Below, in pieces: positions 23,752 to 32,108 of a DNA stretch of 37,041 nucleotides (its first letter is position 1; every line of letters starts with the position of its first letter). This stretch comes from CAIJXJ01 sp964445115 (lineage in GTDB: Bacteria; Pseudomonadota; Gammaproteobacteria; Burkholderiales; Methylophilaceae): assembly GCA_964445115.1 (NCBI GenBank), contig CAYUJU010000026.1, positions 1-37,041 on the forward strand. Reading direction: 5' to 3'. The position numbers and the translations under genes are program-made. Under the pieces are notes generated by a model, which searched no databases, was not told where the DNA came from, and was given only the letters and a program-made list of their open reading frames with translations.

Positions 23752-25938
23752 TCAGACTGCCGGCCGGGCGTGCGCCTGCGTCACCTGGAATTGGCCAGCA
23801 AGGTCTTGCAGCTTATGTGCCGTCTGGCGGGCCTGAATTACGGTAGAACTCAACTCCTCCAGCGCCCCACGCATGGAGCTGGTCACCTGCGCAACGCTTT
23901 GCACACGCCCACCGTATGCGTAAGCGCTCTGGGAGATATCCTGTAGCAAGCGCAACATGCGTTCGAGAATATCCTGCATGCCACTGTTGTCGGTTGCGGT
24001 TTCTTCAGCGAGGCGGATGCCCTCTTCCATTTTCGACATGCCTGCATCCATGTTCACCACCGCATCGCGCGCCTTGCTCTGCACCGTAGTAATCATGCCA
24101 CGAATCTCGCTGGTAGCTTGTGCTGTCCTCTCCGCCAGTTTTCGTACTTCGTCGGCCACCACCGAGAAGCCTCGACCAGCCTCACCAGCGCGTGCCGCCT
24201 CGATGGCGGCATTGAGCGCGAGCAGGTTGGTCTGATCGGCAATCTCGTTAATGACGTCGACAATCCGCCCGATCTGGTCAGTGCTGTTGCTCAGATCGCG
24301 GATGGTCGAGACCGAAGTATCGATCGATAGACGAATGTTCTGTGTCCTCGAGCGCACGACCTCCAGCTGCTTCTGCGAATTGTCAGCGGCCTGCTGCATC
24401 GCGCCGCGGATATCAGCTGTGGTGCTGTTGGCCGAATCGATATCCGACATTTGTTTTTCGAGCAGCGAGAGAATCTCTTGCACGGCATCAAGTACCTGCA
24501 CACTGGAGTGCATGGCATGCTGATTGCGTTGCTGCATGTTGTCATGATTGACGTTGATCTCGTCTGTGGCCACGATCACCCGACTGACCGTGGTGTCCAG
24601 CGTATCGATGAAGCTGTTGACCCATTGCGCCATCACCGAAATCTCGTCCGTCGCGGCTTGTTTGCGCTCGAAGCGCTGCGACAGGTTGCCGCCGCCCTCT
24701 GCCAGATTTCGAATGACTCTCGCCATACTACGCAATCGTTCGGTCATCGGATTGACTGAATACCGGTAAAAAAATACAGATCCCAGCAGCATCAGCGCCA
24801 AATGGACCAACTCAGTACTGATGCCATCCAGCTTCATAAAATAGGCAAGGATGAAATTCACTACCCAGAAACCAAACACAACCGCGAAATATGTCTGCTC
24901 TTGCCGGTATGCAATGGATCGAAACCGAAACGCCTCCTCTAGGTCAGCCTCGCACATCATGCCCCAAGTGTCGGGGGACCCTGGCATTTGGAAGGTGACG
25001 CCCTTGCCAATGACAGGGATATGGCGGTAATCGGAATACCCCGGATAGGTCACAAACAGGTTTTCCCCACGACGAATCGTTTCGCGCACACCCGGATGCA
25101 GTTCGCCTGTCGCCGGATCGTTGAACACCAGTTCCAGTTCAGTATGCTCACGCACGCGCACTGTGCCGAAGTCGGTCCGTACCCCATTTTTCAGGTTATC
25201 GCCGAGACTAAAGGTGCTGTCCTCAAAGCGCGAACGTGAAAGTGCAGTCCCCGGCTTGATCGACGGATCGAATACCGACTGCACCATGAAGAGATAATTG
25301 TCGCCAGATTCGATGAAGACGTGCCCAGCCTCGCGCTGGATCAGGTCACCCAAGACATCGTTGGGAACACGCCCACAAAGGCAGCCAATGGTCTTGCCGT
25401 CACGCACCAGTGGCCAATAAAACATCAGTGTCACGGCGTCGTGGAACTTGGAACTGCTAGCTCCGATCGAGACCGTCTGTGGATCAACATAGGGGCCGTG
25501 CAAAAAGCGGCCCTGAAGGCCCTTTCGAACTGCCGCCGGCAGCAGGTCTGACTTGCCAACACGTTGCGGGCTTGTCGATGCCAGCACATGCCCGGTGACA
25601 TCGATCAAAAAGAGTTCAGAAAAGTCGTGCAACACCAACTTCTTTGCAGCAAGCACAACGTTGTCAATTTGCGGGAACCCCTTGAGCACCTCCTCAGAGA
25701 ACTCTCCGAGCACCCCCCATTGCTGCTCGGCCCAGTTGCGCAGCATGTTCATGCGCGTCGAGGCGATTGCTTCAAACGTCTCCTCCAACACAGGATACCT
25801 GCGACGGTTGAGGTAACAAGCCCAACGCATGGCGAACTTGCCGGTTTTACCGAACCACGGCAACCAGCGCCGCTCATGCCCCGACAAATGCATCTGTTCA
25901 CTTTTTAACATCACGCCCCCCACTTTCTGGATAATCAT
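23752..25938 (-). CDS. Methyl-accepting chemotaxis protein with large N-terminal sensor before the membrane helices
   Basis: Up to 728 residues. The first ~345 residues have no membrane helix or signal peptide and contain a Cache-like sensor (for example ELFLIDVTGHVLASTSP, MFYWPLVRDGKTIGCLCGRV, DNYLFMVQS). Two helices follow (about 350-367 and 376-393), then a HAMP-like linker and the MCP signalling domain with NEIADQTNLLALNAAIEAARAG. The sensor should therefore be cytoplasmic, not periplasmic as in usual Cache receptors. An alternative start at M10 (25911) has a GGGGGGCG stretch upstream and is plausible. It is monocistronic; the ligand is unknown. Confidence 0.9.
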   Translation of the reverse strand: MIIQKVGGVMLKSEQMHLSGHERRWLPWFGKTGKFAMRWACYLNRRRYPVLEETFEAIASTRMNMLRNWAEQQWGVLGEFSEEVLKGFPQIDNVVLAAKKLVLHDFSELFLIDVTGHVLASTSPQRVGKSDLLPAAVRKGLQGRFLHGPYVDPQTVSIGASSSKFHDAVTLMFYWPLVRDGKTIGCLCGRVPNDVLGDLIQREAGHVFIESGDNYLFMVQSVFDPSIKPGTALSRSRFEDSTFSLGDNLKNGVRTDFGTVRVREHTELELVFNDPATGELHPGVRETIRRGENLFVTYPGYSDYRHIPVIGKGVTFQMPGSPDTWGMMCEADLEEAFRFRSIAYRQEQTYFAVVFGFWVVNFILAYFMKLDGISTELVHLALMLLGSVFFYRYSVNPMTERLRSMARVIRNLAEGGGNLSQRFERKQAATDEISVMAQWVNSFIDTLDTTVSRVIVATDEINVNHDNMQQRNQHAMHSSVQVLDAVQEILSLLEKQMSDIDSANSTTADIRGAMQQAADNSQKQLEVVRSRTQNIRLSIDTSVSTIRDLSNSTDQIGRIVDVINEIADQTNLLALNAAIEAARAGEAGRGFSVVADEVRKLAERTAQATSEIRGMITTVQSKARDAVVNMDAGMSKMEEGIRLAEETATDNSGMQDILERMLRLLQDISQSAYAYGGRVQSVAQVTSSMRGALEELSSTVIQARQTAHKLQDLAGQFQVTQAHARPAV

Positions 25939-25989
25939 TTTTAATCATCCATCAGCAACTTCTGGGCCATGGTCATACCACATTGATTT

Positions 25990-26004
25990 ATAAATAATAT
26001 TTAT
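25990..26004. repeat. AT-rich inverted repeat in the MCP/hslO divergent region
   Basis: ATAAATA-A-TATTTAT is a 7-bp dyad with a single central base. It lies within the AT-rich part of an otherwise GC-rich 200-bp divergent intergenic region, about 52 nt upstream of the receptor gene. Candidate operator or promoter element. Confidence 0.35.
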
Positions 26005-26138
26005 TGCGCAGCACCTCATACATGGAAACATTTGCCCCACTGAGGTGCACCCAGAAGCGCGCTGCACCAAACCTGGCTGCCAGAGGAACATACGGCCGCC
26101 AGTGATATCATTGCAACTATCAGAAAAACCACTCGGAT

Positions 26139-27017
26139 ATGCCCGTGAGCCCTCGCGATACCCTGCAACGTTTCCTCTTTCAGAATGCCCCACTGCGCGG
26201 CGAGATCGTGCATCTCGACGCGACTTGGCAGGCGGTCCAGGCCAACCATGATTACCCGCCCGTCCTGCGCCAGGCCATGGGTGAACTGATGGCCGCGGCA
26301 GCCTTGCTGGCAGCAACGCTCAAGCTGAAGGGTGCATTGGTGCTCCAGATTCAGGGCAAGGGCCCCGTCTCACTGCTGGTAGTGGAATGCACCGGACAGC
26401 TGACCATGCGGGCGACGGCCAAATGGACCGGTAACCTCCCCGAGGCGGGACTGGCGGAACTGGTGGGCAATGGACGATTCGTCATCACGCTGGACCCCAA
26501 GGATGGCAAACAGACTTACCAGGGCATCGTGCCGCTGGAGGGCGACAGCATTGCGGAGATCCTGCAGAACTACATGACGCGCTCCGAACAGCTCGATACG
26601 CGCCTGATCCTCGCCGCGGACGACCGCCAGGCGGGCGGCCTGTTATTGCAGAAGCTGCCCGAGCAGACCGGGCAGGATGCCGATGCCTGGGCCAGAGCCG
26701 GCCATCTGGCGGCGACGCTCAAATCCGAAGAACTGCTGCAACTGCCCGCAGAAGAGATCCTGCATCGATTGTTCCACGAGGAAGATCTGCGTCTGTTCGA
26801 CGCCCAGCCGGTGCGCTTTCACTGCAACTGTTCGCACGAGAGCGTCTCCGGCATGTTGCGCATGCTGGGACGGGATGAAGTGGAAAGTATTCTGGCGGAA
26901 CAGGGCAATATCGAAATCCACTGCGATTTCTGCAACCGCCTCTACGCGTTCGATCCGGTGGATGCCGCGCAACTGTTCTCCGAAGATGCGATCAAGGGCA
27001 GCAACACCCGCCACTGA
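26139..27017 (+). CDS. hslO: Redox-regulated chaperone Hsp33
   Basis: A 292-residue Hsp33, a cytoplasmic holdase activated by oxidative unfolding. The C-terminal redox switch is intact: C229xC231 (FHCNCSHE) and C262xxC265 (HCDFCNRLY) bind zinc in the reduced form and make disulfides on oxidation. The N-terminal core begins DTLQRFLFQNAPLRGEIVHL and has GKGPVSLLVVECT and the QTYQGIVPLEGDSIAEILQ segment. Length is normal. It is divergent from the receptor gene and convergent with the GGDEF-EAL gene 12 nt downstream. Confidence 0.97.
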   Translation: MPVSPRDTLQRFLFQNAPLRGEIVHLDATWQAVQANHDYPPVLRQAMGELMAAAALLAATLKLKGALVLQIQGKGPVSLLVVECTGQLTMRATAKWTGNLPEAGLAELVGNGRFVITLDPKDGKQTYQGIVPLEGDSIAEILQNYMTRSEQLDTRLILAADDRQAGGLLLQKLPEQTGQDADAWARAGHLAATLKSEELLQLPAEEILHRLFHEEDLRLFDAQPVRFHCNCSHESVSGMLRMLGRDEVESILAEQGNIEIHCDFCNRLYAFDPVDAAQLFSEDAIKGSNTRH

Positions 27018-27029
27018 GGCAACAGTGAA

Positions 27030-29198
27030 TTACTGGCCGAGCAGTTGCAGAAAGGCCTCTCCGGGCAAAGGCTTACTGAATACATAGCCCTGCAGTTCAT
27101 CGCAGCCGATGCCATGCAGGAATGCCTGCTGGTAGGCCGTTTCCACCCCTTCGGCCACCACCTTCAGTTCCAGACTATGGCCCAGGGCGATAATCGCTTT
27201 GAGGATGGCGATGTTGGCCGGCTCCGTTTCCAGGTTGCCCACAAACGCCTTGTCGATCTTGAGGCGATCAACAGGAAAGTCCTTCAGATACGCCATGCTG
27301 GAATAGCCCGTGCCGAAATCGTCGATCGCGAGTTTCACACCGATGGATTTTAGTGCCTGTAGCGTCTTGATGAACTGGCCGGTGTCGTGCACCAGCGTTC
27401 CCTCGGTGATCTCGAGTTCCAGCAATCGCGGGTCCAGTCCCACCTCGGCCAGCACCCGTTCCACCGTACCGACCAGATCGAAATGCCGAAACTGTCTTGG
27501 CGAGACATTGACAGCGATCGGCATCGGTCTTTTATGCATCTTTTGCAAACGAACGCCCATGGTGCAGGCCTCGCGCATTACCCACCCCCCAATATCCTTG
27601 ATCAATCCTGACTCTTCAGCAATTGGAATGAAACTGAGTGGCGACACCATGGATTCGCCGTGAGGCTGCCAACGAATCAATGCCTCTGCGCCGCATATCC
27701 GTCCCGTCGAGAAATCCATCTTGGGCTGGTAGTAAAGCAGGAACTCCTCCCGTTCAAGTGCCTGCCTCAGTCGAAACTCGACATCCAGGCGCTCCATCAG
27801 ACTACGATTGAGTTCGCTGGTATAAAACTGGAAATTGTTACGCCCGGATTGCTTGGCCTTGAACATTGCGGCATCTGCATGTTTCAGGAGATCGCCCGGA
27901 TCACGACCATCATCCGGATACAGGCTGACCCCGATACTGCATGAGACGGAATAATCCCATCCTTTGATCACAAAGGGCTGGGAAACCATGGTCAGGATAC
28001 GCTGCATGCTCTGCGCAATATCCTCGGCTCTCTGCAGACCGGTCAATAACATCACGAACTCGTCCCCTCCCAATCGAACCAGAGTATCGGACTCCCGCAC
28101 ACAAGCGCTCAGGCGTTTCGCCATTTCAACCAGCAGTTGGTCACCCACGTGATGGCCCATGCTGTCGTTGATCAACTTGAATTCATCCAGATCAATAAAA
28201 GCGACCGCCAGTTTTTCCTGGTGCCTATGTGCAAAACTGATGCACTGCTGCAGACGATCGGCAAGCAATGCCCGGTTGGGTAGAGAAGTCAGACTATCGT
28301 GCGTTGCAAGATATTCTAGCTGTTGCTCATGGTTTCGGCGTTCGGTGATATCTTCTACCGTTCCCTCGTAGAACAGGAGGTTACCCGCTTCGTCTCGAAC
28401 CTCACGGGCATTCTCGGAAATCCAGATCACCTCGCCGTTTTTGCGATACACCTCTGCTTCAAAGTTGTGTACCACGCCTCGTTCCCGCATCATCCGGATA
28501 AACTCGGCACGCTTGCCCGGTTGCACATAGAGTTGACGGTCAATATCCAAAATCCCGCGCGACAGATCATCCGCTGAGTCATATCCGTATATCTTGGCTA
28601 AGGCGGGGTTAAAATTTAGATATTGACCGTCTGCAGTCGTTTGATAAATCCCCTCGATCGCATTATTGAATATAGACCGATATCGCGCCTCAGCCTCTTT
28701 AAGTGCTTCTTCACTGCGTTTGCGTTGCGTGATGTCCTGAATAAACCCTTCCAGCGCCTCGATTTCCCCTGCTTCATTGAAGATGGGGCTCCCACTTTCC
28801 AGGACCCAGCGCAATGAGCCATCTGCGTGCTGGATGCGGTATTCAACATTGAAACGCCCCCCTGACTGAATTGCTTCATCAATTTGTTTACGGACACCTT
28901 TGCGGTCCGGCTCAAAGGTAAGCGCTTCATAGGAATTGAAATCCCCATGCATGATTTCTTCAACCGTGTACCCCGTTAGCTCGTAAGCTCCCTGACTGAC
29001 AAAAAGCATTTTCCAAGCCTCGTCATAGAGGCAGCAGTAGACCATCCCATGCAGATTCTCCATCAAAGAGTCGAGTATGCGCTGACGATCTTGCAGCAGT
29101 TGGTTGAGGTTGATGCTCGCCATAAGTCGAAAGATTGGTCGTGTATAGACGCCCCCAAACAGGTCGTCGGTCAGTGAAGAACCACTGGGCAAAAGCAC
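27030..29198 (-). CDS. PAS-PAS-GGDEF-EAL c-di-GMP signalling protein
   Basis: Up to 722 residues, soluble. Two PAS domains (about 40-160 and 170-288, each ending in a DIT-R PAC motif) are followed by GGDEF (GGDEF at 377-381, with FIDLDEFKLIND) and EAL (EALIRW at 505-510, then NVSPRQF, ELEITEG, DDFGTGYSS, KIDKAFV, VVAEGVET and LQGYVFSKP). Both catalytic motifs are intact, so it could make or degrade c-di-GMP. An Arg-x-x-Asp inhibitory site is present before GGDEF (RESD, 368-371). The start shown is GTG; an ATG at 29123 (MASINLNQ) is possible. PAS ligands are unknown. It lies 105 nt downstream of the methyltransferase gene. Confidence 0.95.
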   Translation of the reverse strand: MLLPSGSSLTDDLFGGVYTRPIFRLMASINLNQLLQDRQRILDSLMENLHGMVYCCLYDEAWKMLFVSQGAYELTGYTVEEIMHGDFNSYEALTFEPDRKGVRKQIDEAIQSGGRFNVEYRIQHADGSLRWVLESGSPIFNEAGEIEALEGFIQDITQRKRSEEALKEAEARYRSIFNNAIEGIYQTTADGQYLNFNPALAKIYGYDSADDLSRGILDIDRQLYVQPGKRAEFIRMMRERGVVHNFEAEVYRKNGEVIWISENAREVRDEAGNLLFYEGTVEDITERRNHEQQLEYLATHDSLTSLPNRALLADRLQQCISFAHRHQEKLAVAFIDLDEFKLINDSMGHHVGDQLLVEMAKRLSACVRESDTLVRLGGDEFVMLLTGLQRAEDIAQSMQRILTMVSQPFVIKGWDYSVSCSIGVSLYPDDGRDPGDLLKHADAAMFKAKQSGRNNFQFYTSELNRSLMERLDVEFRLRQALEREEFLLYYQPKMDFSTGRICGAEALIRWQPHGESMVSPLSFIPIAEESGLIKDIGGWVMREACTMGVRLQKMHKRPMPIAVNVSPRQFRHFDLVGTVERVLAEVGLDPRLLELEITEGTLVHDTGQFIKTLQALKSIGVKLAIDDFGTGYSSMAYLKDFPVDRLKIDKAFVGNLETEPANIAILKAIIALGHSLELKVVAEGVETAYQQAFLHGIGCDELQGYVFSKPLPGEAFLQLLGQ

Positions 29199-29303
29199 AT
29201 TGCGTGCCTAGGAAAATTAACCAATCGCAATCAATGCACTATCCTGAAAACTACGACACTCTACCGTGGTGGTGAATGCGCACGTGCGCTTGATTGGTGC
29301 AAG

Positions 29304-30074
29304 CTATCTGGTTTGACGCACTCTTTCGAACATGGAGATCGATGCGGCAGCAGCAGCGTTGAGTGACTCGATCCTGCCCGGCATCGGGATGGTGAAGCGC
29401 TTGCTGACCGCCTGCATCAATTCGGCGCTCAATCCCGCCCCTTCATTGCCGATCAGGAAAGCTACCGGGCTCGTCAGGTCCAGCGTATAGAGCGACTCAC
29501 CGCCGAGGCAGGCCGCCAGGGTGATACCTTGAAATCGGGCGACGGCTTCGTGCAGATCCGCCCGTTCCACGATAGGCAGGGAGAAATGCGCGCCCATGCC
29601 GGCCCGCAGCACCTTGGGCGACCACGCATCGACACAGCCGGTGGACAGCCACACCACCTGCACGCCTGCCGCCGCGGCCGAGCGCAGGATAGTGCCGAGG
29701 TTGCCCGGATCCTGCAGGTCTTCCAGCATCAGGGCAAATCCCGGCTTTGCCGGCACGGGCAACGAGGGGGTCTCGATCACGGCCACGAGACCAACCGGCG
29801 TTTCCACCGGGGTGATCTCCGCAAACAGCGGGTCGGGTAGGCAAATCGTATGGAAGGCATCCCCGCGTGCCAGCAAGGCAGACACCTCAGGGTGCGACAC
29901 ACCGCTCTCGCTGACGACCAGCAGCTGCGGCGTCATCCCGGCTTGCAGGCAAGCGTCGACCAGATGCACGCCGTCCAGCAGCGTCTGCCCCGCCTTGCGG
30001 CGCTCACGTGCCGAATCCGCCAGCTTTTTCAACTGCTTGAAGGTGGGATTATCGCGGGATATGATGCTTTTCAT
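29304..30074 (-). CDS. SpoU/TrmH-family RNA 2'-O-methyltransferase
   Basis: A 256-residue SPOUT methyltransferase. The N-terminal substrate-binding domain starts SRDNPTFKQLKKLADSARERR and has LLDGVHLVDACL. The C-terminal knot has the three family motifs: LEDLQDPGNLGTILRSAAA, FLIGNEGAGLS and IPMPGRIESLNAAAAASI, which form the S-adenosylmethionine site. It methylates a ribose 2'-OH in rRNA or tRNA; an RlmB-like 23S role is possible but the target cannot be read. It is divergent from the macrodomain gene across about 70 bp. Confidence 0.93.
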   Translation of the reverse strand: MKSIISRDNPTFKQLKKLADSARERRKAGQTLLDGVHLVDACLQAGMTPQLLVVSESGVSHPEVSALLARGDAFHTICLPDPLFAEITPVETPVGLVAVIETPSLPVPAKPGFALMLEDLQDPGNLGTILRSAAAAGVQVVWLSTGCVDAWSPKVLRAGMGAHFSLPIVERADLHEAVARFQGITLAACLGGESLYTLDLTSPVAFLIGNEGAGLSAELMQAVSKRFTIPMPGRIESLNAAAAASISMFERVRQTR

Positions 30075-30146
30075 CGCCTGTGTGCACAGTTGGAATCATA
30101 GGCATTATAAGTTCGCGACGCGCTTAACGCCCAACACAATCCGTCC

Positions 30147-30677
30147 ATGTTGCCCACCCGACTGCGTGCCCTTCAAGCCGACATCACCACCCTGCGGGTC
30201 GATGCGATCGTCAACGCAGCAAACTCCACCTTGCTGGGTGGTGGTGGAGTGGATGGCGCCATCCACCGGGCGGCAGGCGACGAACTGCTGGCAGCGTGTC
30301 GTCTGCTGGGCGGATGCGAAACCGGCCATGCCAAGGTAACGCCGGGGTTCCAGTTGCCAGCCCGATACGTCATCCACACGGTCGGGCCGATCTGGCATGG
30401 CGGCGACGCCGGGGAGCCCGCCCTGCTCGCCGCTTGCTATCGCGAGTCGCTGGAATGCGCGCGGCTGGCGCAAGCCCGCAGCATCGCCTTTCCCAGCATC
30501 AGCACCGGGGTGTACGGCTATCCGGTGGGGCTTGCCGCCCCCATCGCCGTTGATGCCGTACTTGCATTTTGGGAAGCGCTCCCCGACAGCTTTGAGGAGA
30601 TCCTGTTCTGCTGTTTTTCAGCGCATGATCTGGAAATTTATCAAGCGCTGCTTGCCTCGCGCCAGCAAGTCGCCTGA
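30147..30677 (+). CDS. Macrodomain protein (O-acetyl-ADP-ribose deacetylase type)
   Basis: A 176-residue stand-alone macrodomain. Diagnostic segments are the first-strand ADITTLRVDAIVNAANSTLLGGGGVDGAIHRA region (about 11-41, with the NAAN and GGGGVDGAIH loops), YVIHTVGPIW, and the SISTGVYGYP phosphate loop. It should bind ADP-ribose and hydrolyse O-acetyl-ADP-ribose or remove ADP-ribose from targets, as in the MacroD/YmdB group. The length matches single-domain bacterial members. There is no toxin partner or sirtuin next to it in this window. It is convergent with the unknown gene downstream. Confidence 0.95.
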   Translation: MLPTRLRALQADITTLRVDAIVNAANSTLLGGGGVDGAIHRAAGDELLAACRLLGGCETGHAKVTPGFQLPARYVIHTVGPIWHGGDAGEPALLAACYRESLECARLAQARSIAFPSISTGVYGYPVGLAAPIAVDAVLAFWEALPDSFEEILFCCFSAHDLEIYQALLASRQQVA

Positions 30678-30699
30678 ATCAGCGCCCCCAGTATCCGCC

Positions 30700-31233
30700 T
30701 CATGCGGCCAGGCCGGGGCGAGTCCAGTTGATCTTGCTCAAATAACTGTCCGAAAGGGTATCGGTATAGGCAAAGAGCTTTTCGAGAATCTCGGCGTCCG
30801 GGGTGCCTTTCGCCTTCTCCGCCTGGTAGAGGGCCATGCGCCCCTCGCGCGCCTTGGCCGCCTCGGTCTTGAACGCGGCAAGGCTCTCCTCTGTCACGAC
30901 CTCGCCGGTCGCCGAAAAACGAATCGTGGGGTAATCCCTGATGTCCACCAGCGGGCCATGCAATTCATGGGAACGGTCATTCGCGTATTCCCTTGCAGCC
31001 TTTTTGGCCAGATCGGGATCCGCTTTTGCATCGGCAAGCATGATGCGCCGATAACGCAGGCTTGGCGCCTCTTCGGCTGGCGAGGATGAGGCAGCCAAGG
31101 TACGGGCAGCATCCGAAATCGTGATGGTATCGGCAATTGTTGCCGCTGAAGATGGCGCATCTTGCCGCAACGCGGTGGATTGGGATGACGCCATTGCGGA
31201 ATAAGTCGTATGATTCAGGCCTTGGACGAACAT
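30700..31233 (-). CDS. Hypothetical protein, alanine- and charge-rich
   Basis: A 177-residue protein read from the ATG at 31233, which is preceded by CCAGGGGAAATC, a good Shine-Dalgarno; the frame is open up to 31263. The N-terminal third is Ser/Ala-rich and low-complexity, with a TIADTITISDAARTLAAS segment of a kind seen in small flagellum-associated or secreted regulatory proteins (weak resemblance only). The rest is predicted helical with many Glu/Lys. No signal peptide, membrane segment or known domain is recognised. It is divergent from rsuA. Confidence 0.72.
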   Translation of the reverse strand: MFVQGLNHTTYSAMASSQSTALRQDAPSSAATIADTITISDAARTLAASSSPAEEAPSLRYRRIMLADAKADPDLAKKAAREYANDRSHELHGPLVDIRDYPTIRFSATGEVVTEESLAAFKTEAAKAREGRMALYQAEKAKGTPDAEILEKLFAYTDTLSDSYLSKINWTRPGLAA

Positions 31234-31339
31234 GATTTCCCCTGGTATCGAGAGATGAATCATGACCCAGCAAGGCGCGTGCCATACCTAGTAACCCCCC
31301 ATTACTCTGCATACAACCTTAGTCGGCACTGACAATACC

Positions 31340-32041
31340 ATGCAACTCGAACGCATCCTCCACTCCCAAGGCTTTGGCAGCCGCAAGCTTTGCCGCCTTA
31401 TGTGCCATGACCAACGCGTCGCCGTCAACGGCGAACTTTGCGACGACCCGGCACGCGACTTCCCGACCGAGGGGCTGGTGCTCACCGTGGACGGCGAGGA
31501 CTGGCCGTATCACGAAAAGGCCTACGTCATGCTGAACAAGCCGGCTGGCTACGAATGCTCGCTGAAGCCCCAGTACCATCCCGGCGTGCACGCCCTGCTG
31601 GCAACGCCCTTGAGAGAACGCGGCGTGCAGAACATCGGCCGGCTGGACGAAGACACCACCGGCCTGCTGCTGTTTTCGGATGACGGCACCTTCATCCACC
31701 GCATGGGCTCGCCCAAGTGGAAAGTACCCAAGGTGTACGAGGTCACGGCCAAGCACCCGGTGGACGAGGCATTCGCCAAGGTGCTGGTCGCGGGCGTGCA
31801 ACTCAACGACGAACCCGCCCCCATCGCCGCACTGGCCTGCGAGGCCGTCGGCAGCCACACCCTGCATCTGACGCTGGGCGAAGGCAAATACCATCAGGTC
31901 AAACGCATGGTCGCCGCCGCCGGCAACCGGGTGGAAGCCCTCAAACGCATCGCCATCGGCAGGCTGACGCTACCGGACGATCTGCCCGAGGGCCAATGGC
32001 GCTGGCTGACCGAGAGCGACCTCGAAAAGCTGCGTAGATAA
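31340..32041 (+). CDS. rsuA: 16S rRNA pseudouridine(516) synthase
   Basis: A 233-residue RsuA-family pseudouridine synthase. It has an N-terminal S4-like RNA-binding domain (LERILHSQGFGSRKLCRLM, VAVNG) and the catalytic domain with nucleophile Asp in IGRLDEDTTGLLLFSDDG. Also present are VMLNKPAGYECS, WKVPKVYEV and the GEGKYHQVKRMVAAAGN motif. The length and S4 plus short catalytic domain fit RsuA better than RluB, RluE or RluF. It isomerises U516 of 16S rRNA. No obvious Shine-Dalgarno precedes the ATG. Confidence 0.92.
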   Translation: MQLERILHSQGFGSRKLCRLMCHDQRVAVNGELCDDPARDFPTEGLVLTVDGEDWPYHEKAYVMLNKPAGYECSLKPQYHPGVHALLATPLRERGVQNIGRLDEDTTGLLLFSDDGTFIHRMGSPKWKVPKVYEVTAKHPVDEAFAKVLVAGVQLNDEPAPIAALACEAVGSHTLHLTLGEGKYHQVKRMVAAAGNRVEALKRIAIGRLTLPDDLPEGQWRWLTESDLEKLRR

Positions 32042-32108
32042 GCGTTTTGCATTAGTATTATTCGCGACAAACACATCCCGTTTCCCCTACCGGAACCAAG
32101 GACTTGAA

